Origin: Rhizomucor pusillus
Taxonomy: Eukaryota > Mucoromycota > Mucoromycetes > Mucorales > Lichtheimiaceae
Direction of reading: 5' to 3'
NCBI GenBank assembly: GCA_900175165.2
Contig: FWWN02000216.1
Span: forward strand, 1 to 35,197
DNA: 35,197 nucleotides
Position 1 is the stretch's first letter. Each line of letters opens with the position of its first letter. The notes beneath the pieces were generated by a model. That model saw only the letters and a list, made by a program, of their open reading frames with translations, did no database searches and was not told the origin of the DNA. This document shows, piece by piece, positions 1 to 12,956 of this stretch. Both the position numbers and the translations under genes were made by a program.

Positions 1-306
1 AAAAAAGAGAGAGAGAGAGAGGAAAATGCTCCTATAGTTTGTGTTGAGGGTGATGGGTTTATTACGGGGCATGACTAGTAAGTACTAGTAAGTTGGATTA
101 AAAAAGAAAAAGGAAAAGATTCAGGAAAGTATTAGGCGATGGAAATGAAAGGGAATGCAAAAAGCGTCGGGTGCTGACAAAATATGAGGGTATCAGATGC
201 GTGAAAAGAGTGTGTGGATTACTAGGATTAAAACGAGTACTTGTGTGGATATTATAAGTGGCGATTAGGCTATTAGAATGCATGCTTTTTTCGTTTGTTG
301 ATTAAA
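1..306. other. Intergenic 3' flank with GA microsatellite
   Basis: This is the 3' flank of the kinase gene that ends at 307. It opens with a short A-run followed by about nine GA units. No coding region or RNA gene is visible in the rest. Confidence 0.5.
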
Positions 307-2823
307 TTATTGCAGTGTAAAGGATTGAAATTGTTGTTGCCAGTCATTAGTAGATGATTCAGATAGACACAGAGAATCGGAATTGCGGTTTGGCGAAGTA
401 GCAACACTCGAATCTGAGGTGAACGAGATATGAGGGCGCAGCTGACCTGGTTCAGGACACTGCGGTCGCTCGTATGGACTTGGCTGCTGCTGATGATGAC
501 TGCTATCTTTTCGCAGGAAGGACGTCGCTGCCGCCTGCTGTGGAAACAAGTCGCTTACTTCGCTCCCTCCGCGAATAGTTACGTGAGCCGAGGATGATAA
601 TGTGATAGATGATTTTGAGTAGAGGGAAACGGCATCGTCGTCAACGTCCACACTGACGTGAGGGGGATCACGAGCAGCCGCGTTGTAATCCACAATATTG
701 TTAGTATTATTGAGTTGGTGGTGGTGCATAGAATGAAGATTGATGGGGTCTATTATCTTTGATGATGGTCGGTCAGCGTCGTCGTCGTCGTCGACGTTCT
801 TGATGGAAAGGACAGCGCTGTGCCGGTTGCGCAGGTGTGCAGCCGACATCCTTGCTGTATTGATATGTCTGGTCAGAATGGATGGCATGGTATCGGTGTG
901 TCTGACAACCTCGCTGTTTGAGAAGGAGAGGAGGGAGGAGGAGGATGAAAATCTGTCCTTGAGCTTTTTCTGCTGTACACGCTGGAGTTTCTGCTTATTG
1001 TGTATTCGCAGCGGGGCCAGAGAAGGCGGTGCCTCATCGGTAGGATCAAACGAAAAGTTTGCAAATGGATCGTCTTCTCCGTCAGCAGCAGAGCAAGTAT
1101 CATCAACAATAGATGATGATTCGCTGACTCTAGGTGTCATATTGACGAACGCTTCGTCAAAATTGGCAACGTCGGTCTCAGATGACAGATGAGGGATGTA
1201 GGGAGGCTGCAACCTCTTTGCTGCCACGTCGTCCCAGTCGATGCGTGCAAAGTATGGATGAGCTTTAATTTGATCAGGTCCGTCCCAACCAAGGCGTTCT
1301 GTAGGTTCACGTTCTAGGAGCTATATATATAAATGCCGGCGCACGTTATTGTTAGAACTAGTTGCTATATTTATTTCATCTCCTATGCTTACTCCTGCTA
1401 AAAAGTCGCAAGTGATCTTATTAACCGAATCGGGGAACTCGAGCGGATCATCCAGGACCCGCCGATACATGTCAATGTTGGTTTCTGCCCAGAACGGCGT
1501 CTAATAGATTGAACGTTAGTATCGCAATATCAGTTTCTGTCACATCGATAGCTAAAATGATGACTTGCCGTTCCAGCTAGCATTTCGTACAGCAAGGTTC
1601 CCAGGCTCCAGTAATCCACCACAAAGGTGTAAGGCTCACCAAGCAAAACCTCAGGGGCCAAATATTCGGCTGTACCACAGAAGGTTCTTGTAAAGCCCAA
1701 TTCATCCTTGTCATCATCATCAGCGCTAAACCGCGCCTGCGGGCCGCCAATGTATTTAGATAGCCCAAAATCTGTTAGAGCAACGTGGCCATCGCGGTTG
1801 ATCAAGACATTTTCTGGTTTTAAATCTCTAAATGGAGATCACAGCACAGCAAGTGTAAGAGCGGGGTAATCATGTATAAACAAACAAGCATGTATGTATA
1901 CACCGTACCGGTAAATTATGCCGTATTTATGCAAGGTAGACAACCCGTCCAAGATTTCGGCTGCGTAGAACAGCGTCCGCTCTTCGGAAAACGTTGTGTA
2001 CAGCGCCATCTGCGTGGCAATGTCTCCGCCGCTGTAATAGTCAAGCACAAACATGAGCTGAGACGATGTCTGGAAAGCGCAGTGCAACTTTACGAGAAAC
2101 GGTTTATCCCGGAGCTGCGCGAGGATATCTCGTTCAGCTTGCATATGCTGCAATTCCTTTTGCTGTATAACATGCTGCTTTTTGATTGCCTTAAGCGCGA
2201 ATAACTGCCGGTCTTTACGCGACCGTACTAGCAGCACCTAACAAGAACTGTTTGTTGGCTGGGACGTGCGACAGAATATTTAACTTGTTCTTTACTTGCC
2301 TTGCCCATGCAGCCTTGTCCCAACACTTTTAGTAATTCGTAATCCTGCAGACTTGGCTTCTCTTGAATAAATGCAGCAGCAGCCTTGTATTGTGGTGTAG
2401 GAGGTTCCTCAGGGGGTGATGGCGGCGGCGAGCATGGTCTATTGCTGCAAGAGATATGCTTGTCTTCTTCTCTCTGGACGCTCAGAAAGTCGCGCAAGAT
2501 GGTTGAAATGGATATGATTGGATGTTCGAAGCATCGATGTAAATATTTTTCGAGTTTGTCAGCGTTGGACTTTCTGTTAATCGCCAGTAAGTTGCGAAAG
2601 GACTTGCGTTTGGATAAGCGATGAACCTGTGCAGTCGGAGTGGACAATACGGGGAAGGGTATTTTAGATCTAGGATAATGATGTCGAATCTACAGATGTT
2701 GTCGATCATTGTTGAGCAAAGCTGTCACTCTAATCCTTTTGATTTGACTTGCCTTTTGATGAAATTCAACAAAGTCAAATGGATATCGTACAAGCGAGAC
2801 AATGGACGTGGGGTCCTGGATGA
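307..2823 (-). CDS. PX-domain AGC-family serine/threonine protein kinase (5' end unresolved)
   Basis: Exons on the minus strand are 2753-2823, 2300-2689, 1909-2237, 1569-1827, 1393-1500 and 307-1320 (stop TAA). The first two exons give the second half of a PX phosphoinositide-binding domain ([12 protein letters not shown], then [10 protein letters not shown] and [13 protein letters not shown]). The kinase domain follows: glycine loop GQGCMGKV, lysine in FALKAIKK, catalytic YRDLKPEN, TDFGLSK and activation loop [12 protein letters not shown]. The C-terminal AGC extension carries a hydrophobic motif FANFSF, then a long Ser/His/Asp-rich tail. PX plus AGC kinase resembles SGK3-type kinases, so endosomal or membrane-lipid signalling is inferred. 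Oddities are an acidic insert (DDDDKDE) in the activation loop and three introns with GC donors (1501-1568, 2238-2299, 2690-2752). The N-terminal half of PX must lie upstream. A possible further exon near 2885-2930 would join in frame but is weak. The family call is firm, the exact orthologue is not. Confidence 0.88.
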
Positions 2824-3956
2824 CTACATTAAACACCTAATGACCGCGCAAAGTTAGGTATCGTCGTGCATAGCATGCAACCTCTCGTTTTAAAAAGGGA
2901 TTTCAGTGCTGACCGATAGGACGTCTTGTTGTACACTTAATGTTGTTTCAAAGACGGATATAAGCCGCTGTTCCTGTGGGGAGCAGGACATGGGCAGATG
3001 ATGGAATAACAGAAAAGCAATAAAAAGAGAAGAGAAGAGGGAAACGGGGAAAATGTGGGTGCAGATGATTTATCTTTTCTATTATTGAGCAGACGATCTC
3101 AGGGTCCACACCTTTTTTTTCTGAATCACATGTACAGAGAGAGACATACACACGTTGACGTTCTGCTTACGTCCCAAACACACGCAGCCAGATATACATT
3201 TAACACAGCGCGATCTGCATGCCTTTCAGCACCTGCTTTCTCTCTCCCGTGTATCTCCTAAAATTATGACTTTGTCGCGCACACAGAGCCACTCTTTTTC
3301 TCCCTGCTGCTGCCGTGCGCTCCTGAACCTGTTCCATAACAGAATTTGATATCATTTCTTTCGGTCATCTTCCCGATTGGTAACGTAAAGGGGAGCATCG
3401 ATTCATCACGACACATGCACGCAAGGATCACCCATCTCCATTTCCATTTTCGAACAAAGGAGTTTGCAAAGCCAGAAGGTCCATTCGGTAACACAGAATG
3501 TATATATTGCTTTGCCTCAATCAGTTTGATGATTCCTGTTGCAAGCCAATGCTTAAGGCGTGTTGATACACAGTATCATTTATCAGTGCTGAGTGATTAG
3601 TAAGAACTATTGCGCGCATGAAATGAACTACAAGACCGTGGGTATAGATTTAGAGGATAGTATTGAATCATGCTCAGCTCGTGCCATCTGAGGATAAAGA
3701 AAAGAGTTCCTTAAGTTTCCATATACTTCGCAACGTCTTGGAAAGCAAGGTCGTTTCCATATGCCTTTACAACATCGATCTGCGTGAGGTGGGATGTCAA
3801 CATATCAACCAGAGCTTACTCCTAGTATCGTTCATCAGCCCACATTCAATGGCAAAGCACGTTTCCAGCTGCAAAAACACGGTTTATTGTGACATCCCTT
3901 GATATTTGAAAGAAAGCCATCTCTTGTAAAAGCAAAAAAAAAATAAACCAACAAAC
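2824..3956. other. Intergenic region between kinase 5' end and SKP1 3' end
   Basis: About 1.1 kb. It should hold the missing first exon or exons and promoter of the PX kinase (minus strand), but I could not identify them. Short open frames on both strands show no recognisable domain. An A-run near 3934-3943 lies just past the SKP1 stop. Confidence 0.4.
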
Positions 3957-4658
3957 TTATCGATCCTCAGCCCATTCCTATAAAGATATAAAAGAATGCG
4001 TCATTCAACAATGTAAAGTCGGATCAATCAATATGCAAAAAAGGCCTTACGTTCTCCTTTTTGATCTGGGCCTCTTCTTCTGGGGTAAAGTCATTGGTGA
4101 TGTTGAAGGTTCTTCGGATTTCCTCTGCACTCTTGCCCTTGATCATGTTAGCCACAGTCTTGCAGCCAACGTCCAAAAGAGGCTTGATGTCGAGATAGTT
4201 GGCAGCCAAAATAATATCAAACAGGGTTTCTTGATCTACTTCCATGTACTTTTGGTCCCAGTCATCAATCTCGGTGTTACGGCGCTCCTGCTCGTCCTGG
4301 GTCACAGGGTCGTTGCGGTGATGCTCACACCATTCGATCACCTGTACATTACGCGATGATACCACGGTTAACTAATCCCGCTGTTGCTGCACCGCCAACG
4401 CAGATTTGCAAAAATTTCTTTTAGGCATACATACTTTGCGAAGGACCTTGGCGGTGACGTTGGGAAGAGGGATAGGCGAGTCGCTGTCACCGACATCTGT
4501 GGACAGACAAAAGCTTTAGTCACGCCGCACGTTAACATGGTAAAAATCCCAAGCCCATCCTCACCTTCAAGCATGTTCTTAATAAGGACAGAACGCTCTG
4601 CGACTTCCTTGTCGACGGTAAAGTCTTCGTTGTCAGAGCTAATCAACTTTACGCTCAT
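3957..4658 (-). CDS. SKP1: SKP1, SCF ubiquitin-ligase adaptor
   Basis: Four exons on the minus strand: 4565-4658, 4435-4496, 4051-4341 and 3957-3977, giving 155 aa. The protein starts [20 protein letters not shown] and carries the classic SKP1 features: [22 protein letters not shown], a linker, [40 protein letters not shown], then the F-box-binding end [24 protein letters not shown]1 joins F-box proteins to cullin-1 in SCF E3 ligases and also works in kinetochore assembly. The last exon is only 21 bp and encodes the conserved EWAEDR end plus the stop; missing it would make a false tail. All three introns are GT-AG. The length matches the family (about 160 aa). Confidence 0.96.
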
Positions 4659-5483
4659 TATAAATTGTATACAAGAGACGAGTAAAGAAAGAAAGGTAAA
4701 ATCACAGTCTGGCGTAGCCCACTCCTCCCAAATTTCACGCTCGGACCTGTGACGCATGAAAAAGTTCTGCTGCGCTCTCTCTCTTAAGCCTGAGGATCCC
4801 CCGATTGACGCCTATAAATAAGATCGTATCTCTCAATCTCTCAAACAAGTAAGATCCCTCCCTATTTCCCTCTCATGAATATTTTCTCTCGATTCCGAGA
4901 ACTTGAAGTACTAATGCTTGTCTTATCTGATGCGATCACTCTGCTGACATATCATTCCACTACCGTCGTCCATTTGTCCGCCGCCGTAAATTCATTTATG
5001 GAATGTATATTTTGTTGTTTGTTGTATTTTATTGTCTTTCAAGAGATATAAACAACAACAAAGTTACATGGACAATGCATCGCTGGGAGGATTCACCAAG
5101 TCGGTGCTGCTACCTGTGACCATGGTTTCCCTTTCTTCTCATTCAACTCGTTGCACTGCACTCCTTTCTGACCCTGCGTTTAATATCGACAGCATGCAGG
5201 ATAGCTAGATTAAAAAATATACCAACCTAAAGATTTGCTCATACGTACCTTGCATGCTCTAGGAGCTTACTGCGAATTGTTAGTAGCTTCTCTTTTTTAC
5301 ATTCGAGCTATCTATAGTGTTTCTTGCTGGCTTGAGAGTCACAGATGTGTTCTAGCTATACAGTAGCAGCATGTAGGCTGCAGTGGTGGTGGCTCGTGAG
5401 CGGCGGCGGCTGCCATATGTGACCGTTGATCCCGACCTGCAGGATTTTCAACGACTATTACTACCTGTTGCTGCTTTGGGACA
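4659..5483. promoter_or_regulatory. Shared upstream region of SKP1 and BCP1
   Basis: 825 bp separate the divergent start codons of SKP1 (minus) and BCP1 (plus), so both promoters should lie here. A TATAAATA sequence near 4812 is near-palindromic and lies about 150 bp upstream of the SKP1 ATG; its use is a guess. The region is rich in CT tracts. No gene was seen. Confidence 0.4.
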
Positions 5484-6606
5484 ATGAAGAGAAAGGCACC
5501 CGAGCAAGATTCCGAGCCAGAATCAGACAATGACTCTGAGAGCAGCGGGCCACAGGTCTGTTACTTGACGGGTCCGAGGTGACTGACAACTTATACTATG
5601 ATCTAGGAGATCGTCGACGTCGACTTTGACTTTTTCAACCCGGAGCAGCTCGACTTTCATGCCCTTAAACGGCTCCTGAACCAGCTGTTTTCAGCGGACG
5701 CAGAGCTTATAAATGTTAGCGATCTCGTGGATATCATCTTAGAGGAAAATCACGTCGGCACGACTGTCAAGGTCGATGGACAACAATCTGATCCATACGC
5801 CATCCTCAGTATCATCAATCTCAACCACAACAAGGTACGTATACACTGTATCGTATCTGTTTTTCCCATCAGAGACTTATTCCTTTTTTAACAGAATAAC
5901 GAAGGTGTAAAATCCTTGCACTCGTACATTATGAGCAAATGCCCGCAAAAGGAAGAAAAGACTTTGAAGGAAATCTTGTCGCTGGATTCCGACAAACATG
6001 TGGGATGGGTCGTGTCCGAGAGGTTTATCAATATGCCTATGGAAGTCATGCCGCCAATGTACTCCATGATGCAAGAAGAAGTCCAGACAGCTGCGAAAAA
6101 GGTATTAACTTATTGCTGCTAGTATGCCGTATATTTCATATGTACCAACAAACGCATAATTAGAACGAACCCTACACGTTTGAATGGTACATGTTTATTG
6201 TAAAGACATACAGGGAAACCGAGTCCAATGTTGATAACGAGGATGAGGAGGAGCAAGAAGAACCACCAAAAACGAAAGGCAAAAAGGTATAAAAAGAGAA
6301 AAACGACTGCTAGCTACATCGCGATTTATATACATTGATTATACGTAGAAGGCCAAGGCACCTGCCGTGTCAAGCGAGGTCTTTTATTTCCAACCCGAGG
6401 ATGAGGTCATAGACAAATATTCCAGCCACCGTTTCGACTTCAAATTCACCAACAGAGACAAGGAAGCTTCGGCTGATGCACGACGAACTTTCTCTGAGTT
6501 CGGCATTGCACCTTCAAGGAGATTAATATTGGTCCATCAATCCAAGTTCCCGCAGATGATCGAAGAGATAGAAAAGACTTGCTCGCTGCAGCAGTCAAAT
6601 AGCTAA
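5484..6606 (+). CDS. BCP1: BCP1/BCCIP family nuclear chaperone-export protein
   Basis: Five exons: 5484-5555, 5607-5834, 5895-6101, 6164-6286 and 6349-6606, giving 295 aa, all GT-AG introns. The protein has a basic then acidic N-terminus ([20 protein letters not shown]), the conserved core [21 protein letters not shown] and [11 protein letters not shown], then [14 protein letters not shown] and [10 protein letters not shown]. An acidic/basic loop precedes the C-terminal [15 protein letters not shown] and [15 protein letters not shown]. Yeast Bcp1 acts in nuclear export of Mss4 and as the chaperone of ribosomal protein uL14 (Rpl23); the animal relative is BCCIP. Length and motif order match the family. 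The gene ends 67 bp from the convergent WD40 gene. Confidence 0.93.
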
Positions 6607-6673
6607 AATATCCCACATATCACACACCCGCAACTCCAATGGTTGATGTATATTCATTTTTTTCTTTGATTGC

Positions 6674-7970
6674 TTAACGTATAATGGATTGTATCGGCTT
6701 AGACCACACATTGACCAAGTGATCGTAACCACCAGTCACCAGGCCGATTTGCGGATCTAGGGTCATTGTGCGGATCATGGCATCGTGACCTGTCAATCTT
6801 GCAGCAACGCGACCGGTTTTCGTTTCAATAACTCGGATGCAATTATCATCGCCACCGGATGCATAAAAGTAACGTCCGCTAGGATGCCAGCAGTGGCGCC
6901 TGGTAACGAACTGGTTGTCACTGGGCGCATCGTAGTAATTTTGGATCTGCCTGGACCCGTGTATTTCAAACAAAATGGTGCGTCCGGACTGGTGACTCGT
7001 CGAGCACAGCAAATATTTACCGTCCGGCGAGGGTGATATCCAAAGTGGTGAGAAAGATACCCAGTCGTCAGCATTGGCATTCATGTTGTATCGTTCCCTT
7101 GCAAAATCATTGTCGATATCAATGTAATGGAGGTAATTATCGCCAGTGACGCCCGCGACAAGTGTGTGTTCCGATAAAAAGCAAATGGTTTCAACATTAC
7201 CGATAAAGTTGTCGAGTTTCCGTACGAGCTCATATCGCTCTTCTTCACCGCGCTGCTGTGCATAGATACAAACGCTGTGGTCGTACGATGCTGTGGCAAT
7301 ATATTGGCCGTCTTTGGAAAAAACGCCGCGGACGACGTATTTTTGATGATCTTTGAAACGCTGATGGACACCCGCTGTCGGGTCACCGGAACCATCGGCG
7401 TGTACTCGGGTATCGACGAGGACGGATGTGCCATCCATGGATGTTGTTAGCATAAGATGCGGCATGGTAGGATGAAAATCAATGCTGAGAACAGGTGCTT
7501 GATGGTGACGGTATGTTCTTTCAATGTTGCGATTTTTCAAGTTTGTCAGCTTGACAGACTTGTCTGTGGAACTCGTGGCAACCATGTTTGTTCGCGGTTC
7601 GACTGCGACCGCGAGGACATGGGTTGCATGGATCTCAGAAAGCGTATCAGTGAGCGTCGTGTAGTAATCGTTATCTCCTTCTTCCAGTTCTGCTAGTCTG
7701 CAAAGGCATTATCATCCTCGCTTTTTGTCTATTTGCTGACTCAGTCGTTTTTTACCTTTCAACTCGCAAGCTACTCATTCGGTCCGCGAGTTGCTGATCT
7801 TCGTCAATGTTATCTCGTGTGAGGAAAAGGCGATGAAGTGGAGGCGCGTCTTCAACGTTGTCAAAGTCAATTAAATCGCCTGCTTCTCTTACAAATGCCT
7901 CTTGTGTTTCTCGATAGCCGTTTTGGAGCAGGAATCTGAGTACAGCGGCGTGGACCTGGCTGTTGGACAT
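6674..7970 (-). CDS. LisH and WD40-repeat protein
   Basis: Two exons on the minus strand, 7756-7970 and 6674-7697, joined by a 58-bp GT-AG intron, give 412 aa. The first about 35 residues form a LisH motif (AAVLRFLLQNGYRETQEAFV), a dimerisation helix. The rest is a WD40 beta-propeller: repeats include MVATSSTDKSVKL, MLTTSMDGTSVLVDTR, YIATASYDHSVCIYA, FYASGGDDNCIRVIETKTG and GLVTGGYDHLVNVWS. It starts 95 bp from the divergent VPS72 gene and ends tail-to-tail with BCP1. LisH-WD40 proteins scaffold many complexes; the exact orthologue was not recognised, so no function is assigned beyond scaffold. Confidence 0.88.
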
Positions 7971-8065
7971 GTCAAGTAGCAGAAGCAGTTAAAGGCACTC
8001 CGCAAGCGCGCAACACAGCGGACTATTTCTTTCACTTTCCTCCAAGTCCCGCATTTTCTGCAACA
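7971..8065. promoter_or_regulatory. 95-bp bidirectional promoter between WD40 gene and VPS72
   Basis: Only 95 bp lie between the two divergent ATG codons, and no other gene fits. Both promoters and 5' leaders must be inside this gap or overlap the coding parts. It contains no clear TATA box. Confidence 0.6.
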
Positions 8066-9665
8066 ATGTCATTTGCTCAAATGAGATCCAGGCGACCCAA
8101 TGCGGGTAACCGGTATGCCCACTTTACGTGAGTGTATGAAATTGCAATTTAGCTGACAATCTGCCTTGCAAAGCATGCGTGCGCTTCTAAATCAGGAGAT
8201 CGAAATGGAAGATCTGTTCGAGATTACAAAGAGTGACGAGGAAGAAGAAGAGGAGCAGGAGTTCCAGATCAAGGGTTGGTTTGGAGAGAACAGTTACTTA
8301 AAGACCATGGTCCTGACTCGAGTTATTGCTAGAGGAGGACGAAGTGCCTGATACGGTCGATTCCGACTTTGATACAGAATCGTCAGAAGAAGAGCGAGAG
8401 CAGGAAATAATAGGACAGCAACTCGACAAGGAAATTGAAAGAGAAGAACGTCAGGTAAAAATTTCAAGACTAGATTGCCATTGGATTGCGATTTATGGGC
8501 TAATATGGTGTAAAAGGCACGACGAGCACCTACTACCATTCCTGTTCGAAAATTCCCCCCTCCGCAGCAGCAGCCACTTGCTACCAGCGAAAACGATACA
8601 GTCGCACGCCCGAAACGTGCTCGAAAACCTACAGCAAAAGCTCTAGCCGCTTCAGAAACGGTACTTCGCCAATCTTCTCGATCAAATACTGTGAAAAACA
8701 GATTGTTAGTGGAAGAGCAAATGCGGGAGTACAAAGAGAGAAAGGTAACAGAAGAAGGAAGTATCAGTATCGCATGATACACGTTGACTGATTGCTGAAA
8801 AATAATCCAGTCTTTAGTACCAAAGAAAGATAAACCGGCCGTAAAGGAACTTACGCAGGAAGAACTGCTGGCAGAAGCAGAAATCACTGAGCGGGAGAAC
8901 CGGGAATCACTGGAATTGTGGCAGCAGAAAGAAGCGGAACGCAAAGCGCGAGAAAAGAAAAAGAAAGAAAAGAAGGAAATGGCAGGACCCTACGTGCGCT
9001 ACCGATCGTTTACCGATGGATCACCGGAAGAGCGTCCTAAAAAGAGAAAAATAGTCATGATCGAGCCGTCAGAGGAAGGAGACAATATCCAGTACGAAAT
9101 CACCGATCCGGCAGCTGTAGCGTGGCAATGGAAATGCGATTTCGAGCAAAGTGATATGGTTGGACGGAACCTCGTTTCATTCATCAACAGCAACGATGCC
9201 AAGCAAATCAATATATCAGGACTCAACGACAAGGAGCTTGACCGCACTGACTTGATACCGTCGTTGAAGAACTGGGCTGAGAGAAAGCCTCGACCTGTCA
9301 AACCGCTCATATGCCCCATCACGGGCTTACCGGCAAAGTATCGGGATCCAAAGACGTCAATACCTTATGCTTCCAAAGAGGCGTTCCAGACGATCCGAGC
9401 ATGCTTAAATAACCAAATGGTCTGGAGTGCGACGCATGGCATTTATCTGGGTGAGCCTATCGGTGCCAAAGGAGTCCCCGATGGCTGGGAGCAGATGATG
9501 AGAGGGAAACTGTGCGGTATGGCTGACTGGCAGCTTGATGATGGCAGCTTTCAGTATCCGGAATGGTATCCTAAACCTGAAAGTACACCGCGGCGAAAGC
9601 GACAAACCTCTTCTAATGCCTCAGCAAATAGTGATACTCCAAGCACCACCGCAACCTCTACGTGA
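8066..9665 (+). CDS. VPS72: VPS72/YL1, histone H2A.Z-binding subunit of SWR1-type complex
   Basis: Five exons: 8066-8127, 8174-8274, 8333-8454, 8517-8744 and 8811-9665, giving 455 aa with GT-AG introns. The N-terminus (MRSRRPNAGNR, MRALLNQEIE, then EEDEVPDTVDSDFD) is the YL1 nuclear region that binds H2A.Z-H2B through acidic and aromatic residues. A long basic/acidic helix (EKKKKEKKEM) follows. The YL1 C-terminal domain is at about residues 335-367 (PLICPITGLPAKYRDPKT then YASKEAFQTIR). YL1/Swc2 delivers H2A.Z to the SWR1 remodeller (SRCAP/TIP60 in animals). The tail is Ser/Thr-rich. The downstream PRMT1 gene is convergent, 530 bp away. Confidence 0.94.
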
Positions 9666-10195
9666 TACCCCCACCTCCTTCCCTCCCTATCCCGAAACCA
9701 CCAGCAATCTACTAGTTGTACATAGCAGCGAGCTCCATTTAAAACTGCAAGATTTGGTAATATATGAGCTTATTACTATCACGTTTTAAACTGTGCCATT
9801 TTATTATTGGATAATTTGCTCTGAAAGTTGAGTTAAGCCTGCTGGTCCTTGACAGCTCGTTTCGCTAGCAACGACCAGTCATTAGACAGATTGATGGTCT
9901 TGGCATTAGAATCGCAAACATGAATATCAGTACTAAATATTGACCTTGTCCATCTCGGCAGGCGGATTCGCAACGGAGTGTGACGAAACTGAAGCATCGG
10001 AAGAATACGTAGATGCACAGCAGATGGCATCATCGCCCAGATATTTGCAGGAATGACATTTCCGATGCAGATGATCGACTGATCGAGCATATAATCCTTC
10101 CAATTGAATATTAATCAAGATAACAATCTTTCTCAAAAATATGCGAGCATGTATTGTAATGACAAAATGCAGAAATGATTAAATCTATGAACTAT
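9666..10195. other. Intergenic 3' ends of VPS72 and PRMT1
   Basis: This is a convergent gap of 530 bp between two stop codons. It probably holds both 3' UTRs. Short open frames here have no recognisable domain. Confidence 0.5.
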
Positions 10196-11393
<1,198 letters not shown>

Positions 11394-11954
11394 GTTGGGA
11401 GAAAAGAATAGTACGCAAGAAAAAAATGCAGAGGCTTTTTGCTCTTTCAGTGGCCGCCTTCTCAGCAGTACAGGAGGCGCACAGACCCATCAGACAAGCA
11501 GATTTCTTGCTCTTTATCTCTTGGGTGGCGATCGTCACTCTTTTTATTTTCCTTTTCTAGTACGCTCGGATGTCTAACGGTCGACTACGTGGTCTGAGTG
11601 ATCGTGTGCATTGATTCAATAATATCATCGATATGCTGCAGGGCCGTTTACTCTGGAAGCGTTACTTTCATTTTTGCACGACAAGCACTTTAAGCCGATC
11701 CATACCTTCCTTTCTTGAATGCGAGTCGATTAATGCTGTCTTGATGGCTGCTTTCGGTAGCAGTAAATATTATGGTGAAATATGCGGATCACTGGTTTCG
11801 GTAACCTGATCGGCTGGGAACAGGCCGGCAATGCAATAAATTGATCATCAATAGTTACAAGCGACTATCTCCTTTTCATTCCTGCTTGAAACTATGAAAC
11901 AAACAGATCCTTATAAAATGCAGGAATTGAGGCTTTCTCTTGCTTTTGTTTTCC
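11394..11954. promoter_or_regulatory. Upstream region of PRMT1 and of the PPxY membrane protein gene
   Basis: 560 bp between divergent start codons. It should contain the PRMT1 promoter and that of the gene at 11955. No conserved motif was identified with confidence. Confidence 0.4.
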
Positions 11955-12305
11955 ATGCATACTCAAGAGAAGCCGCCAGCTTACGGTCAGCTCGTAACGA
12001 TCCAACCTCCTCCTCCACCGTACATCGCACGCGAGTCAGAGTACTCGCCCTTTCCGCTGTTAAATACGGAGCAGTTTCTAACATATGCACCGCCGCCCTC
12101 TACTGTGTACTGCCGATACAACAATAATGAGCGATTATATTCGTCACGATTCCGATCAACCCTTTCAAGCTGGAAATCAGTTATCTACGAAGCTCGATGG
12201 ACATTTCTGGGCTGTTGCTCTTGTATCCTAGTTATGCTGGTCATTATTGTCACCATCTTTGCATATGCTCCCCAATTACACAGTGCCCGTCTCCATAAAC
12301 TGTAA
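11955..12305 (+). CDS. Small single-pass membrane protein with PPxY motifs
   Basis: Single exon from ATG 11955, about 116 aa. The N-terminal half is proline/tyrosine-rich with two PY motifs (EKPPAYGQ and PPPPPYIARE). One hydrophobic segment lies near the C-terminus (FLGCCSCILVMLVIIVTIFA), followed by a short basic tail, as in a tail-anchored or single-pass protein. PPxY motifs bind the WW domains of Nedd4/Rsp5 ubiquitin ligases, so a role as adaptor or substrate in membrane-protein ubiquitination is an inference. The frame is open a little further upstream but has no earlier ATG; an upstream exon is possible. I did not recognise the family. Confidence 0.6.
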   Translation: MHTQEKPPAYGQLVTIQPPPPPYIARESEYSPFPLLNTEQFLTYAPPPSTVYCRYNNNERLYSSRFRSTLSSWKSVIYEARWTFLGCCSCILVMLVIIVTIFAYAPQLHSARLHKL

Positions 12306-12510
12306 TAAACAAGCTGTAGAGAAGAAAGAAATAACATGGATGGGATCGACAAACAACAGAAAAAAAAAAGAAAAGTTACAGATAAAGAAAAGTAAGACCG
12401 TAACAAATAGACATCTGAAACCGGATACTCGAAAGTGAAACAACACTGAGAGTCCCAGCAGAAGGATGGTCTACACAAATCTCTCTTTTCCCTTTTATTC
12501 CCCAAGAGTC

Positions 12511-12809
12511 ATGCCAGCATACAGACGTAATCAACAGATCAATGAAAGCAAGCTGCGACGGATACAGGAATATAATCTACGGCTGCATGAACAGCTCGAT
12601 GCACCGCGCATTCCCGTGAGCGAAGCTGCTCAGAGGTAAAAAACGAGACAAAGCAATTTTCTAGCTGTGATGAAGCCTTTTACCTCATGCTTTCTTGTAG
12701 TCTAATCGAATATTGTTCACGGACAAATGATCCGCTGGTATTCGGTTTAAGGGAAGATGACCCATTTGCGCCCACGTCAAAGAAGCTTGCCTGCTGCAAT
12801 GTCATGTAG
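12511..12809 (+). CDS. Heterotrimeric G-protein gamma subunit
   Basis: Two exons, 12511-12635 and 12701-12809 (GT-AG intron of 65 bp), give 77 aa. The N-terminal helix (NESKLRRIQEYNLRLHEQLD) is the coiled coil that pairs with G-beta. It is followed by IPVSEAAQSLIEYC and NDPLVFGLREDDPF, typical of the GGL fold. The protein ends CCNVM: a CaaX box (CNVM) for farnesylation, preceded by a cysteine fit for palmitoylation, as in fungal Ste18-type gammas. An in-frame ATG at 12466 would add 15 residues; 12511 was chosen because the extra part is hydrophobic and unlike the family. Its role would be membrane anchoring of G-beta-gamma in pheromone or nutrient signalling. Confidence 0.9.
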
Positions 12810-12956
12810 TTTTCATTCCATCAACGTAATGTCTCCTCACAAATTCACACACGCATGCACATGAACAACACGTAATCTAATTAAATATGTATACCTTTGC
12901 TTCTATCTTTTTCGATATCTTTTGAAAATCATGCGCGTTGTCGGAAATCACCGACA

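Noticed and set aside
6785..7434. Frames on both strands overlapping the WD40 exon
   Set aside because: They are out-of-frame shadows; the WD40 repeats are unbroken in the chosen frame.
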